From Acephala macrosclerotiorum (lineage: Eukaryota; Ascomycota; Leotiomycetes; Helotiales; Mollisiaceae): a DNA stretch of 64,000 nucleotides. The stretch spans positions 35,340 to 99,339 of the forward strand of contig MU119305.1 in NCBI GenBank assembly GCA_014904845.1, given 5' to 3'. Shown piece by piece: positions 47,410-61,638 of the stretch (the stretch's first letter is position 1; each line of letters starts with the position of its first letter). The translations under genes were made by a program, and so were the position numbers. The notes beneath the pieces are model-generated. The model saw only the letters and a program-made list of their open reading frames with translations. It had not been told where the DNA came from and ran no database searches.

Positions 47410-50400
47410 ATGACGGACCAGAACAGCTTGGAAAGCTTGCAAGCTCTGTATGCCGACCTTCTTGCGCTGTCCGAAGCACGGTTGACGAGTCTCGAACGCT
47501 TGGGGAATCAGCTCGACGCCCATGTGAAGAGTTTTCAGAGCCTGCTGGACAAGAAAGTCCGCAATGAACAGAGCCGGCAAACTTTAGCAACGGGTATGGA
47601 CTATTGGCTACATTACGGCACATCTGCTAACGGGAAGTTGCAGGCAAATTAAACTTCGATGGCGATCAATATACTGTCAATGAGGAATTCAAGCAGGGTG
47701 CCCTGAAAGTTGCAGATGAACTGAATATCGACGAGCTCGACGCTGCGCGCATCTGCCTAGAGGTTCAGGAAGAAACAGATTCGTCCGGACGATCCCTCCT
47801 CACGAACTCGATAGTAAGATTTCATCAACGGCGGAAACATCTTCTGGACTGCCTTCGGTTGCTTGTTCAACTATCCGCAGATGTCAATCTGGATGAGGAT
47901 CTTCGGGCAGCATTACAGACCGTTGTTCAACAAGTCGTCCAGCCCCAGAATGGGTCGTATGCCTTCGCCCAAAAATGCCTTGGGGCAATGAGAGACATAA
48001 AATCTTGGCTCCAGACTCTTGGGGAAAAGCTGACTGGGGCGTCTGTGCTAGGCCAGGCTCAGGAAGAGGAAATCTTGGAGGCAATCGAATATCAAAGAGT
48101 TAGCCTCGTGAAGCAGCACGAGTCTCTCGGTGTCACAATACACTATTTTGTGAAGGAAAATCGAGCCCACTCGGCGGAGTTCGAAGCCATCCTAGGTGTA
48201 CTCAAGAAAGCAGACAAGTATGATAACTTGTTGCTACACTATTTTCCGGCACTATCAAGCTTCATCACACGTTTTGGAGGTCCAGAGGGAGGAGCAACAA
48301 TTGCAGAGGCAAGACGTTTGCACGATCAGATTTTCAAACCCTACGATGAGGATCCTTGGGCGCTACCTTATGTTCACGCCGCATTTAGGGCATGGTGGCT
48401 GGCTGAGTACAGCGGATGGTATGGAGAGAATCACGATGGAAGCATCCCCGAAAATCAGCTCGAGGATGAGGCTAGACAGCGCTCAAAAAAATATACGGAA
48501 GCTCTCAAGGATAAAGCATTTGATTTCATCTTGGCCATCTCCGCCGATGTAAGGGCTGTGGACTGGCAAGACCCTGCCCGACAGGGCCTCCGTCAATGGC
48601 TCCAACGGAACCCAGTTCCAGCCATATTACCCGATCCTATTCCCTTCTCCGACTTCTTCCAGAACACGATGATGGAGCAATTGGAAACATTTATCGAAGC
48701 TTTCATCACCAATCTTCCAGATGTCCTTAGAAGGCTTCGAGTTGACGAGGACGAGCAAAGACAGGTCAGCAAGGATCACGAACACGATCTGAATCTGGAA
48801 AGATTTCTTGTCATCATAGCATATGTGTTTGAGGGTCGTCCAAAGGCCGCTTTGGAGGGTTTCTGGGATGTGCCAGATGGGGCACTGCTTGGTTTCGTGC
48901 ACTGGGCTTCAAAACGAGCCTCAACACCGCTAGTCACGACATTCTGTGAAATGCTTCAGGCCATCTCTGGAGACGAGGAGTGTGCTACAGCGGCCCACAT
49001 GTTCTTACTCGACGAAGGAAGTCAGTCATCAGGGAAAATGAGGAGGACCCACTCTTTGACGTGGAATCAGATATTCAAAGAGCTCACTTTCTTCTCGTCG
49101 AAAATTCGAGATCGCCCCGTACTACCACAAAGCCATGGATATCGTCCCGGAAAGCCTAATGCCGATTTAGCTGAAGCAGAACCAGAATCAGCCATGATGC
49201 TGGAGTGCTATCTTCGACTCATCACACGTCTGTGCACTGAGAGTGAAGCAGCCAGATCTTTCATTGGTCAGCATCCTACCTTTAGTCTGAGCGAGCTTCT
49301 GTTCCAGTTAGCAAGTAGCTCCATCCAACCTCGCCTCCGAGCTTGTGCGTTCACGGCTTTGCGATCTCTTCTGAGCCATAAAACGAAGGAAGCTGGTGAA
49401 TACATTTGGGCTGCACTAGATGTATGGATCGTTGGCGGTTATGCTCCTGGATCTGCGATGTCAAAGTCATCTTCGTCTGTGTCGACGACGCCAGCCCTTG
49501 CAATTGATGCAATTTTGAAAGGATTGGCAAAAGGGTTCGAAGAACCGAATGCCTTCATCCAACTACTTCAAGCCCTTGTCGCCCCTTACTCTAACGACTC
49601 CGGTCTCCACGACGAACTGCCTTTCCCCGAAACATTGGGCATATCTAGCCGTCAGCCTGGCATCGATCCATATATCGATTTTGCTATGGGACAAATCTTC
49701 GGGGGTCAGTCAACTGAACTTCCAGAAATGCAGACACGCCTCCTCCAATTAAGTTGTCTCGACCTCATTGCAACATGTTTAGATACCTTTAACGAAGATC
49801 TCGTCATTTTTGCAGATCGATCGAAGGTTGGGGTAGATCTGGCAATCAAGGTGTCCAGCCTCAAGAACTATGTACTACTCCATCCTTTCTCACGGGTCAT
49901 GGAATGGTTGTTCAATGACAAAGTCATGGCTGCATTATTTTCCGCTGTTCACCAGGATCCAGGAGAGGTAGCCCGAGCACCCCCGGATTCACCACAGATT
50001 ATGTGTCTCTTACGCGGTCTACATGTGATCACCAAGATATTAGAGCTACAACCTACTTACCTGGACATCATCCGACAGCTAATCAGAGAACAACCAAATT
50101 ACCGGCGTAACCCAGTCTCCAATGCTGCGTTTAGCTCTTTTGAAGATGGTATCGTCAATCATCTCGTCTTGATTCCTGACCTTGGTCGATACTGTGGTAC
50201 TGGTCACCCAGACCTCGTGATTGCGTCTTTGACATTGCTTGAAAAGCTATCAGCCTCTCCGCGGCTGTCTTCAGCGGCGACTGTTCGAGGACGACGATCA
50301 GATCGAAACAAAGTCCTCGCTGCCTTAGATGACGATGCTGAAACAATCTCCAAAATTCTCCTCCGGGAAATGGAGTCGGGCATCGACGCTCACGAAGGAC

Positions 50401-52567
50401 CAGATTCTCCCGCTTTCGTAATCAGACTTCGTATTCTCGACTTCTTAATTGCTTGCCTCCAAAGTAGTCCGGGTCAGCCGACGATAGCCCACCTTCTACT
50501 AGGCTTTCAATGTGGCACACGAGGCTTGAGTATCGATGGAGCCAGCCCCTTTAGTCGCGGGGTATCTTTATTTCATACGATCCTCGATCTAGTACTGAAC
50601 GCGCCTGTCTTGGACGAAACCGGGGTTTCGTCCTGGTCGGTGCTTCTGAGCTCGAAAGGACTACATGTATTGAAAGCGCTCTGGCAAGCACCAATTTCCT
50701 CGAAAATCACGATGACAGAAATGCGAACTCACGATGCGTTCTTTCTGTTCTTCGTGAAAGAACCAGTCATTCAGCCCGACTTGTTCTGGAATGGAATACC
50801 TACAACTGATCCAGCGTTCTTGTTTTCGCCATCGTCGTCTTGTCTCTCGACTTTCTTATCCCGGAGAGCTCAAATGCTACAGTACCTTGCGACAGAGCTT
50901 TATCAAGTCTCGCTCAGCCACGCACCATCGCTAAAACAACGCGTCTTCGAGACATTGCTAGGCTCAACGACTGTCGATGATGGACAGAAGATAGATCATG
51001 CCACAATATTTGACTGGTTCGACTTCATGGAACCAAATTACCCCGATATGCTCATTGAACCAGAAGCTTCGTGCTTTAGAGATATTGACTTCTCTGCTTG
51101 CACCGACAGTGAAGATGATGTCTCTGTTTACAATCTTCAGAAGATTGAAGAGCTCCTCATTTTGAGACGGGAGGAATTGGCTCAAACAAAGCGAGTCGAG
51201 ACTCCACTAGACCTTGCACTGGTGAACGGCCAGGCTCAGGAATTATTAGAATTCTTTACGCAGGATAATCACCTGGTGACTTTGAATGCATCTCGATTAA
51301 AGGTGCTGAGAGCTTGGGTTCAGCTCATGCTTGTCATGGCCAAATGTGGCGACTTTGATAGCTCTGATAAAGCTTCTTTCGTGCTACGAGCATTACAAAC
51401 TATCCTACCGAGATTAGAAAGCGATCTTGAAGCTATTCCAGAAGCTATGCAACTTGCTCAGCTTGCTCAGGCTCTCATATTCACCTTGGACTTTGGATCG
51501 GATGCATTCAAGAAGGACAACATGGGAGACCTTGTCGGAGACAAGTTATTCCACCTCTTCCAGGTGTCATTCAAGGCGATCACCACCCTCGGTGCTCATG
51601 CCTCGCTAAAAGAGATGTTCTACAACATCAACTACCGGTACTTATCGGGCATGTCCGATGTGGCCAGTCTTTCGGGCCTGCATAGAAGACATAGTATCCA
51701 GACAATTAAGTCTGCAGGAGATCGATTCATCGACTTGGTTTGCACAGATGCGCAAGGTGGGGAGTCAGCATGCAGGATTGCAGCCTTGCTCGTTCTCGGC
51801 GCGCTCGTCAAACTAGGGAACAATGAAAACTCAAAATACATCATTGAATCCTTGGTTCGATTGAATATGATTTCTCTTCTCACCGAGTCAATCCAGGATA
51901 TGTCAACCGATCTCCAGCAAACTCCAGCGGATGGTAAGACACCATTTTCACTGATGTTCATCGTGCTAACTTGATTTAGATGTGGATATGTATTTGTCAT
52001 ATTGTCATGCACGCCTCTCCTTATTGCTAAGCCTCTCACAAACACGCCCTGGCGCTGCTACTGTTCTTAATGCAGGCCTCTTTCATCTGGTCAAGCTATC
52101 TGGCCTCTTCAGAATTGATGCTGATCTGGGTGTTGGTAAGTGCCTCCTTCCTCGGTGAAATCTTGACAAAGCTAATATTTTTAGACATCCAAGGACCTGG
52201 GGCTGTCACCAAGCACTACAATCTCCTAACGGCTGTGATGAGAATCATCTGCGCTACAGTGTTGAGTCGAGGGTCGCAGAATCAGCAAACTCTCGACCAG
52301 GGGCGCAAATTCCTGTCAGATAACAGATTAACAATCTTGGCAATCCTCAAGAAATCCGCTGGGCTTGGACTCAACAGCAAGCCAGACGAAAGCATTCAAG
52401 ATTTGGCGGATATATTCATGCTTCTCATGTCGGTGACTGGCTTTGTCGAAGTAAGTGACTCTGATAATTTCCTGTCCTGGGATCCTTGACTAACCTCGTG
52501 GTTGTAGTTCGAGGACCAGTCAAATCAGCAGAAGCAGGGATCCAAAGGCTTCACTATATTTACTTGA
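47410..52567 (+). CDS. NUP192: Nucleoporin Nup192 (inner-ring scaffold)
   Basis: Five exons (47410-47593, 47644-51933, 51980-52135, 52185-52450, 52508-52567) join in frame to 1651 residues. The start is the first ATG of the frame (M-T-D-Q-N-S-L-E-S-L-Q). The protein is almost wholly helical and matches Nup192/Nup205, with a hallmark stretch D-P-W-A-L-P-Y-V-H-A-A-F-R-A-W-W-L near residues 165-181. It forms the inner ring of the nuclear pore with Nup188, Nic96 and Nup53. The length is close to other fungal copies. The short last exon ends in a polar tail (Q-K-Q-G-S-K-G-F-T-I-F-T). All introns have CTAAC- or CTGAC-like branch points. Confidence 0.95.
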
Positions 52568-53320
52568 TGGTCATACATGTGCTGGATATTGTGTACAACA
52601 GATAGACAGATCAGCGGTAGCATTTGGGCGTCAAAAATACCACAGCATCAGCAAGAGTCATGTCATGAGATGAACATGACTGGGGATGGATTCTTTGGAT
52701 GTTGTTGACATCAGCATACCAATAAAAACAATTCAGAAGACCTTCAGACTTGTGCTATGCCGTGTTGTCAAAAGCATTACTGTACCTGGAAAATCCAGGA
52801 CGTGACTCGAAACAAATTCCTTGCCTAACCTACTAGGGACGGCGTCCTCCCAATTTGGTTCTTTTGAACTGGTTCCTGACTCGAATTCGTACAGGCCGGG
52901 AGCTTAGGTTGGTAGTGCAGGTTCGTGACGAATATCCCTGAAGTTTGTCCAGCTGTACTCATTATTGTCATAACTCATTTGTGCCATTTGTATGTAGCTT
53001 TCCATGCCTTGAGATTCCGTAAAAATTCTATGGTTAGCTAGCTAGGACTTGAATTAGCAAAAAGGTAGTAGTGTCACGTGCGACGTCCACAGAGCAAAGC
53101 TTCGGCGATAACGCGCTATCGCCGTAGCGCCAATCCCGCTCCATCCCATGGTATCAAAGTTCGCGTCATTGTATTCATTGTCAACACATCAATACTTTTC
53201 TCGGGCAATTGTAGCATACCGGCAGGCGCAAAATCTATTGTGTGGTACACGGCCAGTCCCATTCTTGTTCACTAATTCATTACAAGACCTTAATGTCCGT
53301 CAAAGGACCAAGAAAGGTCC
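52568..53320. other. Intergenic region between NUP192 and CUL4
   Basis: No gene was found. It contains the NUP192 3' flank and the CUL4 promoter. A short GCGATAACGCGCTATCGC inverted repeat lies at about 53106-53123, 200 bp upstream of the CUL4 ATG. Confidence 0.5.
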
Positions 53321-56136
53321 ATGCCGTCTCCAGAGGAGCTATCTCTCAATAAAGCCAGCAGTGTCCCTCGATCCTCCTCCAAACGAAAGCTACACGAGCC
53401 GAAGATATCTACATTGTCACGCTCAACATCTGCTTCCGAACGCGGAACGTCTCCAACACAATCCACCCTCCCTTTCACCAAACGACTCAAAACGTCCCAC
53501 TCAGCAGCCAACATTAGTCCACCAGCAGATATGAGCAGAACTCAGAGCATTGGGTCAAGGCCAAAAGTCATCGATCTTACCAGGCCGTCAAACTTCAACC
53601 CAAATACGGGTGCAAAGAAGCTGGTGATTAAGAACTTGAAGGCAACACGGCAGGATGTGGATATATATTACTCAAGGACGTGGGACGAGTTGGATGGCTC
53701 CTTGACGCTGATTTTCAAGAGACGGCCTCTGCGGTTACCTTTGGAGGTTCTGTGCCGTGGTGTCGAAGCAATATGCAGGAAGGGTGATGCTGAGAAGCTA
53801 TCCAACCACCTCCGAGACCGGTCGAAGGCATACCTGGAGAAGGAACTTCTGCCCAAAATTGAGCGCGAAGCGGGGTCTGCCAATGTCGAAGGTTTGGCAA
53901 TTGTGCAAAAGTACTGGACAGAATGGAGCAAGCAAACTGTAGGTTACATACAAGCCGCGTTGAAGTCTGGCTTAAGCTAACTCTTGCAGACTCTGATCCG
54001 GTCTATATTCAGCTATCTCGACCGATCGTACCTCCTGAACGAGAAAGACTCCCTACAACTCGAGGACATGGGCATACAGCAATTCCGGCACGTAGTGTTT
54101 TCGAAAAGTAAAGAAAAGGATGGCCGCAAACTCGGAGGCAAAGTCATTGCCGGCATGTGCGACTTGGTACGGTATGATCGGGAACGGGAGGAAGGCTTGT
54201 TCAACGCGGCGCTTCTCAAAGACTCGGTAGTGATGCTACACATCTTCGGGATCTACAAGAAGTCTTTCGAGGGAGAGTTTCTTAGACAGAGCAAGACACA
54301 TTTCGAGAGGTTTATCGAAGATCGGAGCAGCTCGAATATGAAGGATTACATATCAGCATGCGACAATCTGTTGTACAAGGAAGCGCTTCGCTGCGACACC
54401 TACAATCTTAATACTAGTACGAAGAGGAGTCTTCTCGAAAATGCCCATGAGATCCTTATTGAAGGCAACCAGGATCTGCTTCTCGACGCACAGGGGCTTG
54501 CGGACCTCCTCGGTGCTTCTCTCATGGGCTCACTAAAGGCTTTATACAAGCTCTTGAGTCTCTCCGCGATTCAGGACAAGTTAAAGAAGCCATTCGAGTT
54601 ATACATTAAGGAAACCGGGTCAGCAATAGTCAGGGATCCGAAAGTCGATGAAATGGTCGTCCGGCTACTTGAGTTAAAGCGATCACTCGACCTCGTTATC
54701 CGCGATGCATTCGAGCAAGACGAGAGCTTTACTTGGAGTCTCAGAGAAGCATTTGGCAATTTCATTAATGATAGCAAGAACACGAAGGCCTGGGGAACCG
54801 GTAATTCGAAGGTTGGAGAAATGATTGCAAAGTACATGGATACATTACTGCGTGGAGGTCTGAAGGCTGTGCCTCCCTCCCTAGCATCGGATGCCAAGGA
54901 TCGAGATGCCGCCGAGAAGCAAGGTCAAGCCAGCACGGGTGACGAAGATGCAGAGCTCGATCGGCAATTGGAGCTTTCATTGGAGCTTTTCCGTTTCATT
55001 GAAGGAAAGGACGTGTTCGAAGCCTTCTACAAGAAGGATCTTGCCCGACGAATCTTGATGGCCAGAAGTGCAAGTCAAGATGCTGAACGGACCATGCTCG
55101 CCAAGCTCAAGACCGAGTGCGGATTCAGTTTCACACATAACCTTGAGCAAATGTTCAAGGACCAAGAGCTTGCTCGAGAAGAAATGGCTGCATACAAGGA
55201 AACTCTGGAGAACAGCAAGGCAGGCATAGACTTGAGTGTCAATGTCCTGTCGGCAGCTTCTTGGCCACCGTATGTTGATGTTACGGTCAAGCTACCAACT
55301 GAAATCTCGAGAGTCATCGAGAGATTTGGTACTTATTATACAAGCAAGCACACCGGTAGGCGTCTGACGTGGAAGCATGCTCTTGCACACTCGGTCGTTA
55401 AGGCGAGATTCAACAAAGGCTACAAGGAACTGCTTGTCTCCGCATTCCAAGCCATCGTCCTCGTGCTCTTCAACGACGCTGACCCCAAAGCTGGTCTCTC
55501 ATACAAGTTCATCCAAGCCGCGACCGGACTCGTCGATGCCGAACTCCAGCGAACCCTTCAATCCCTCGCCTGCGCCAAGTTCCGAGTCCTTGCCAAGAAC
55601 CCCAAAAGCAGAGATGTGGGTCCCGACGACAACTTCACCATCAACCTTGCATTCTGGGACCCGAAATACAGAGTCAAGATTAACCAGATCCAGCTGAAGG
55701 AGACGAAGGAAGAGAACAAGGAGACGCATGAGAGGGTGCAGCAGGATCGACAGTACGAGACTCAAGCGGCCATCGTGCGGATCATGAAGTCAAGGAAGAC
55801 GATGACGCATGCGAATCTGGTTAGTGAGGTTATTGAGCAGACGAAGAGCAGAGGTGCGGTGGAGTTGAGTGAGATTAAGAAGAATATTGAGAGTGAGTTT
55901 GTCTTTTTATTTACCTTTTCCTTTCATGCTTCTATCGACTGATGGCATGGTCGACCCAATGAATGTCTCGTTTCAGTTCCCGACTTCTGAGAATGCAAAC
56001 TCAGGTGCTAAGGATAGACAATGGAGATATTCAGCCAAATAAGGCCTTAGACATTTACTAACTGGCAGTAGAACTCCTCGAGAAGGACTACATTGAGCGC
56101 AACGAAGATACCGGTATGTACGACTACCTAGCATAG
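53321..56136 (+). CDS. CUL4: Cullin, CUL4 type
   Basis: Three exons (53321-53938, 53990-55892, 56072-56136) join in frame to 861 residues. A disordered Ser/Lys-rich N-terminus of about 100 residues, with a nuclear-localisation-like K-R-L-K, precedes the cullin repeats; this extension is usual for CUL4. The cullin homology block is clear (D-V-F-E-A-F-Y-K-K-D-L-A-R-R-I-L). Near the end, I-V-R-I-M-K-S-R-K (Lys about 806) is the neddylation site, and the tail ends Y-D-Y-L-A. It scaffolds CRL4 ubiquitin ligases with DDB1 and RBX1. The last intron is 179 bp. Its acceptor could also be three bases earlier (56068), which would change the join from K-L-L-E-K to I-E-L-L-E-K. Confidence 0.92.
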
Positions 56137-59100
56137 ATTAGGCAGAGATTATGCATCAGTGGATAGAGTGGCAAGAGTAATCATGTGTTATGAGTGTAAC
56201 GACATCAAAACTGCATCATTTAGACGGATCTCTAATTGAATCAATGTCTGCGTCAATGGGTGTCTTCGTGCTCCTTGCACGTGCATTACTATCATGCCCG
56301 GGTTTGGTTGTATTTTTGTTATCGGAGTTTCAAGTAAAGTCCTTGATTCAGTCAGCCTGATGAAAGTAGCCCTGATAACAGCTTCGTTAAACAAAACCCG
56401 GGTATTGAGGGTTCTAGAACTCTTGAGATCTCGACTCCGAAGGTTTCCACAGCCGGGAACGTAGGAGCTCGTGAATAACATCCCCTGAGAATCCTCGCAC
56501 ATATGACCTTTCATATTCAATAAATCTAGCCTTTGGGAATCCTTTCGCGGGCTATATACAGCCTTGATTATCGCCTTTGATGCCTACGCCATTGGACAAT
56601 CTCAAGTTGAGGATATGCCAATCGCTAGGAAGTGGAAGAATCTGCACTACGCAGATGCGCCGTGTTTGCTTTGGCAATGCCGCGTAGACTGGTTGACATG
56701 GACGTTCAAGAAGGCAGTATTTCTTCTGTGTTTTTGACTCCGCCAATTCCTATTCTTGTGTGGAATATTCGATGTGACTCGGGCATGAAAGGACCCGGCA
56801 GGGGTCCATTCCAGGAGGAATACCAAAGATGACGTTGCTGCTGCAAGTAAAACTACTAGCCAATTTCAGAAGTCTATCAAGGTGCCTGACTGGAAGCTGG
56901 AATATAATCACAACTTTTGGTAGCCAAAATGTCCCACACTGATTGGATCTTCTATCGCGGTAGAGTCGTGTGTCTAGATTGCAAAGCAGCACGCCTCTTC
57001 TCGTTATTCCCCCGGGAGAAGAGAAATGATCATGATAGAGGTAGTACCAGGTCTTTCGCGATGAAATAACGAGTCGCCGCTCCCTGCCAAGTCGAGATTC
57101 TCGCTTACAGCTTCAGCCCCACCTCGCCTGCCAAAAAGTACTTAAGAGTAAGAAATATCAAAAGTTTTGTTTGAAGCTCTGGGTATCTTAGAAGTTGGAG
57201 GGGATGTTGGAATCTACTTACGGGTTGGTTGTTGATCGAGGCCATGGTTGAATTTAGGAGGAAGAGAGAGTGGAGAGTCGCGCGTTGACCTTCAAAATTC
57301 GCTGACGGACTTGAAGGTGGAGTTGAAGAAATTAATTACCGGGAAGGAGCTTGAAGATTGTTAGTAGCTGTAGATGAAAAACGGCCGAAAACATGAACAG
57401 AAAAGCCACATGAGTGGCGTGAATAATTGCCGGTTGAAGATCTGAGAACGTTAGACATGGCTGTGGAAGTGGAAGACCTCTACGACCACCAGAGCTGAAC
57501 TAGATTGTGTAGAAAAATTTTGTATCTAGTTCTATACGGACAGCTGCGAGCGAGAGACTGCCCTCCTTACGCCATTGCCGATGTCCGCCCACAGGAAAGG
57601 AGATACAACGGTTAGTGGCAGATGCGCTCCTTCCTACACCGTTGCCGAAGCTAGGCCTTGAGCAGAGATGTTCATAGACATGATAGTACAATGTCCCAGC
57701 TCCGCTAGAGGATTCTTTGACCACTGTCGTTAATTATTGACTTCAGCTTAAAAAAAGCTTCAAAGATACATATCTAAGTATCTCGCTGCTCAGACGTGTT
57801 GTGAATGTCCAGGCAAGTCGAAGGGATTTGAAATGTCACCTCCCATGTGCAGGCCCTAGCATCCACCAAGGCTACTGCAACTTCCTTATTTCCCCACACG
57901 CTCCTGTCTCTCTTCATCAAAACAATCGCCAAGACTGCCATCATAGCATCAGCAGGTATGCTGAAACGCACTCTGTACGTAGGAAAGGTTGTTTTATTCA
58001 AAAAGTTCTTCCCTATTTTGCCCATGGCAACCCTCCTTTCACTTAGCAGCCACAGGACAAAGGACATTCCCACAGGCACCGAAATATGTCCTTTTGCCTG
58101 CCCCCTTCCTACATCATTAATGTTCATATAGACAAGTCCTGAATTAACGCCTATATAGCCAGCAGTTCTAGGAGTCGCATGGCAAAGGGAGGCGATAGAA
58201 GGAGAGTGTCAAGAAACCGAAAACTATCTACTACGAATCTTGCCTCAACGTAAAAACGAGCACATCCCTCCTCTGTCACCTCCCAGCACCTGCGATATCC
58301 GACCACCTTCCGCTCAATAATCCTCTACTTCCTACACCCACCCATGTCTACATACTCTCTGCTTAGCTCACCATGATCACCACCTTTTGATACCTGTTCC
58401 TACCCGCCATAAAGCAACAGGCTTGCCTCCAATCATCAAGAACAAAAGAGCTCACTATGATCTGGTGACCAGCATGCCCCTCTACAATCCAACTGTTGGG
58501 GGGCGTATGCTGACAGGTCCTCTAGTATCGATACCTTCACGACCCCAAGTCGATGCACCGCTTCTCCAACTATGCATACTCACCCAAATCTTCAAATTCA
58601 GCCCCTGAGCTCCTCTTTCCCACATCCGCCATTGTAGGGACCGACATTGAAGCTCCTGTTTCCGTACCATCAAATAGCCTTCGACCCCCTAACTTTCGTT
58701 CACTAATTAATGGAAACATCCTTAACAAATGCTATCTAAAAAGCTCTTTGCGGTCCTTCACACCTTCCAATCTTCTTGTCTGCATCATACCCAAGACACT
58801 TCAAACACCAAAAATATGCGCCAAAGCCATATTATCTTTCAATTCCGTCATCTTGTTGAGGTAAGTGGAGCCTGTGGAGAATATTGTGTGATTCATGGAT
58901 GATACCGATCAACATTCGAGAGAGATCATCCGCAATGAGTGCATAGTAGCGACAATGGAAGAGGGAGGAGCGAGAATTTAAAGCGAGACAGCAATGCTTG
59001 CTCGGCAGAACATTCAAATCCGTGACTTGTGAGGACATGACGCCAGGTAAGCGTACCACTTTGCATGAAAGGACCGCTGTTGATTCCACCAAAGGGACTT

Positions 59101-61546
59101 TTCAATCCGACAGAGTCCTAAATTCGAATGTCACACTGCAGGCTCAAGAGGTACTGTACGACGCTTGAAATATCGGTTCGCCTCGCGATTAGGAATTGAT
59201 ACTATAAAGTATTGCCTATCTTGATAACGGAGATTCAAAGTGCAGATCTATAACAGTTCTTGCTTGCCTTGTAAGTTATTCTCCTCCTTTCGGCGATTGT
59301 CAGCATACCAATTTGCAAAAGTAGATATTCTCTCTATCGTCATTCGCGTACGTGGGCGATAGTGGGTAGACTTAGCCGAATACATTTGGAGCACAAGCTC
59401 CCATCCCATTCCTCGAGAGCAGAAGGGTCTACATGGTATACTTGTGAAGTGTAATAATACAGGGAACAGAGTCTTGATTGGACGCAGCTGGGACTGAGGA
59501 ATGCACTGCTGTGCAGTGTCCGCCGACCTGGATTTGACGAAGATAGTGGCTTTGAAGGGGACATGAATGGGCATCATTCGCTTGCATTGCTTGGCGTTGA
59601 CTAGAGGACGGCATGGTACCCTAGACTTTTCTTCGATCCTGGCGTTTAGACTGTCGAGATAGTGGATCTTGGTGTGGGTTGGCTTTTGGGAGGTTGGTAG
59701 GTACTAGAAATTCTTGTACCAACTTTACCACTTGCCTCAGTATATAATCTCCATTCCTAAATACATACATAGAATTACAAGGTACACGACTCTCTGAACA
59801 ACTTGTTCTACGAGCACAATGTTGGTCCTGCCCTCCACCTCTTGGCATGAGCATGGAACTCTTCAGAAAGGGTCTCGGTATGTCCACTATCCAAGCGCTC
59901 TATCAAAATAGTGTAGTAATCTTTCTTCCTTCGTGATTAATCCCGAGTAGAGCAGGCTCTAGCACAGATCTTGGTGGTGGTAGCAAATGCTCAAACGAGA
60001 AACCAGCGACTCAACCTTCCAATTCTCCCGTTGTCAAAGATCTCACCACTTTTCCGCCATCATCACCCACCATGGCAAGTAGTTGTGATCCACCACCCCC
60101 TTTGCCAGCCAGCAGACTCTTCCTCCTTGTATGGTATGTATGGTTGATGTGGGGCCTGCACAGGACCTGGACTCGCTGCTTCACTTTACGTTCTCCCGAG
60201 TTCGGTGTTGTTTGAGGACACCGCGGATAGCATAAGAAGTTGTTAGGTCTTGAAAGCTTGATTGTATCTTCTGCAAGGTATGTTAGCAAGAGTTGCGGAG
60301 TGCAGGATGGTCACGGGAACAGACAGCAACCCCTTTCTTCCTCTTCACTTCGATATACTGCCAGCTTCCACCGCCATTGGTGGGTGGGCATCTTCACACT
60401 AAGTGAGGACGCTCAGAACAAAACGACGATCTGAAGATGTCGTGCTTTGTCGTTGTATAATGTGGTACCTTATGTGTTCTCGGGAAATGTTGTTGACGAA
60501 GATAGTCGTTGTCCCAACGTCTTTTGGGGAAGGGCTGCTGCGTGAAATCCAGGGCTCGAAACATGCAGTGAAGGAGCTTCTAGGTTGCGCCAACAATGTG
60601 CCTAAGAGAGTTCTTTAGTCAGCTTTGATAGACATGTCACAATGATACGCAGCTTGCGTCCAACGACTTCCAATGACCAGTTTACTAACCGGATACTCCC
60701 GTGACCGATCGGAAAAAGTCGTAGCGACGTAATCAGGGGTGAGTAAAGAATTCCCGTGACTTTTGTTGATGGAAATGTTGCAATCGCGTGTGAAAGTGTC
60801 AGGTGAAGTGCGGTAACTAGAGCGGGGTTGGAGAGGAGGGGAGTCAGTGTGATTCTTTTGTCTGCTTGTGTTGCCTGAGGGGCGACTTGCTGATCGAGCT
60901 AGCGCCTGGTCGATTGCTTCGACTTGTTTGACCCAACCCGTACTCCAAAACACTTGAACAAAATCGCTCTTTCTTTCCATGAATCTCAAAGCTAGATTCG
61001 CGTAGCTCACTTGGATGGCAACACTTCAAAGGTATGTTCCTGTCTTACTGATAATGTTAGCGACAAAGAAGGCTAACTTCCCCTTTTGATACAGCACTTC
61101 ATCAACTAAGAACGCCATGTAACCAAAAAGATCGCGCGAAATAGCTATCCATATAGAATAGAATACCTATCAACTATGAGTCTTCTGAGTGTACCCTTAA
61201 AATGGCGCAGGTAGGCACTGAAGCCCTGTTGGAGATAGCATGCTCCTGGGCAATACCCGCACAAGCATCATCTGCTCCAGCCGATTCAAAATAATCAGTC
61301 CCTCCCTTGCCATCTAATTATCTAGTAATCCTCAAGCACTCCTCAACATTCAGACCATTGCTGACAATATTTCCAGTGCCTTATCGCCTGTTTTCTTCAA
61401 GTCACGCGTCGAGTTTCGGTTACAATCTCCATATCCATTCCCGATAATATTGGCAGGAGAGCCTACAGGTACAGAGAGGGCGATCGGGCAAGATCAAAGC
61501 ATTTGCTGAAGCTCACCGCTACGAGAAATGCGAGCTCTACCAGGAG

Positions 61547-61585
61547 CAAGAGATCCGTTGTTGAAAGTTTTAACTTTCAACAACG
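61547..61585. repeat. Extra direct and inverted copies of the 5.8S 5' end
   Basis: A second copy of the reversed 5.8S start (CAAGAGATCCGTTGTTGAAA) lies at 61547-61569. Fused directly to it at 61572-61585 is an inverted piece (AACTTTCAACAACG). With the main fragment at 61595-61638 this makes a three-part direct/inverted/direct mosaic. Confidence 0.8.
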
Positions 61586-61594
61586 TTTCTCTGG

Positions 61595-61638
61595 GTTCTT
61601 CATCGATGCCAGAACCAAGAGATCCGTTGTTGAAAGTT
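61595..61638 (-). rRNA. 5.8S rRNA fragment (5' end only)
   Basis: Read on the minus strand, this is the first ~44 bases of fungal 5.8S rRNA. It begins AACTTTCAACAACGGATCTC and goes on to the GGCATCGATGAAGAAC segment, then breaks off; the expected GCAGCGAAATGCG continuation is absent. It is a displaced, non-functional fragment. No 18S or 28S sequence was seen nearby. Confidence 0.85.

Noticed and set aside
57120..57253. Minus-strand ATG followed by an intron-like segment
   Set aside because: Splicing gives only about 10-13 codons before a stop. No longer gene could be built.
60615..60980. 121-codon minus-strand ORF with ATG start
   Set aside because: It is basic and Ser-rich without a recognised domain, and has no intron signals or neighbour support.
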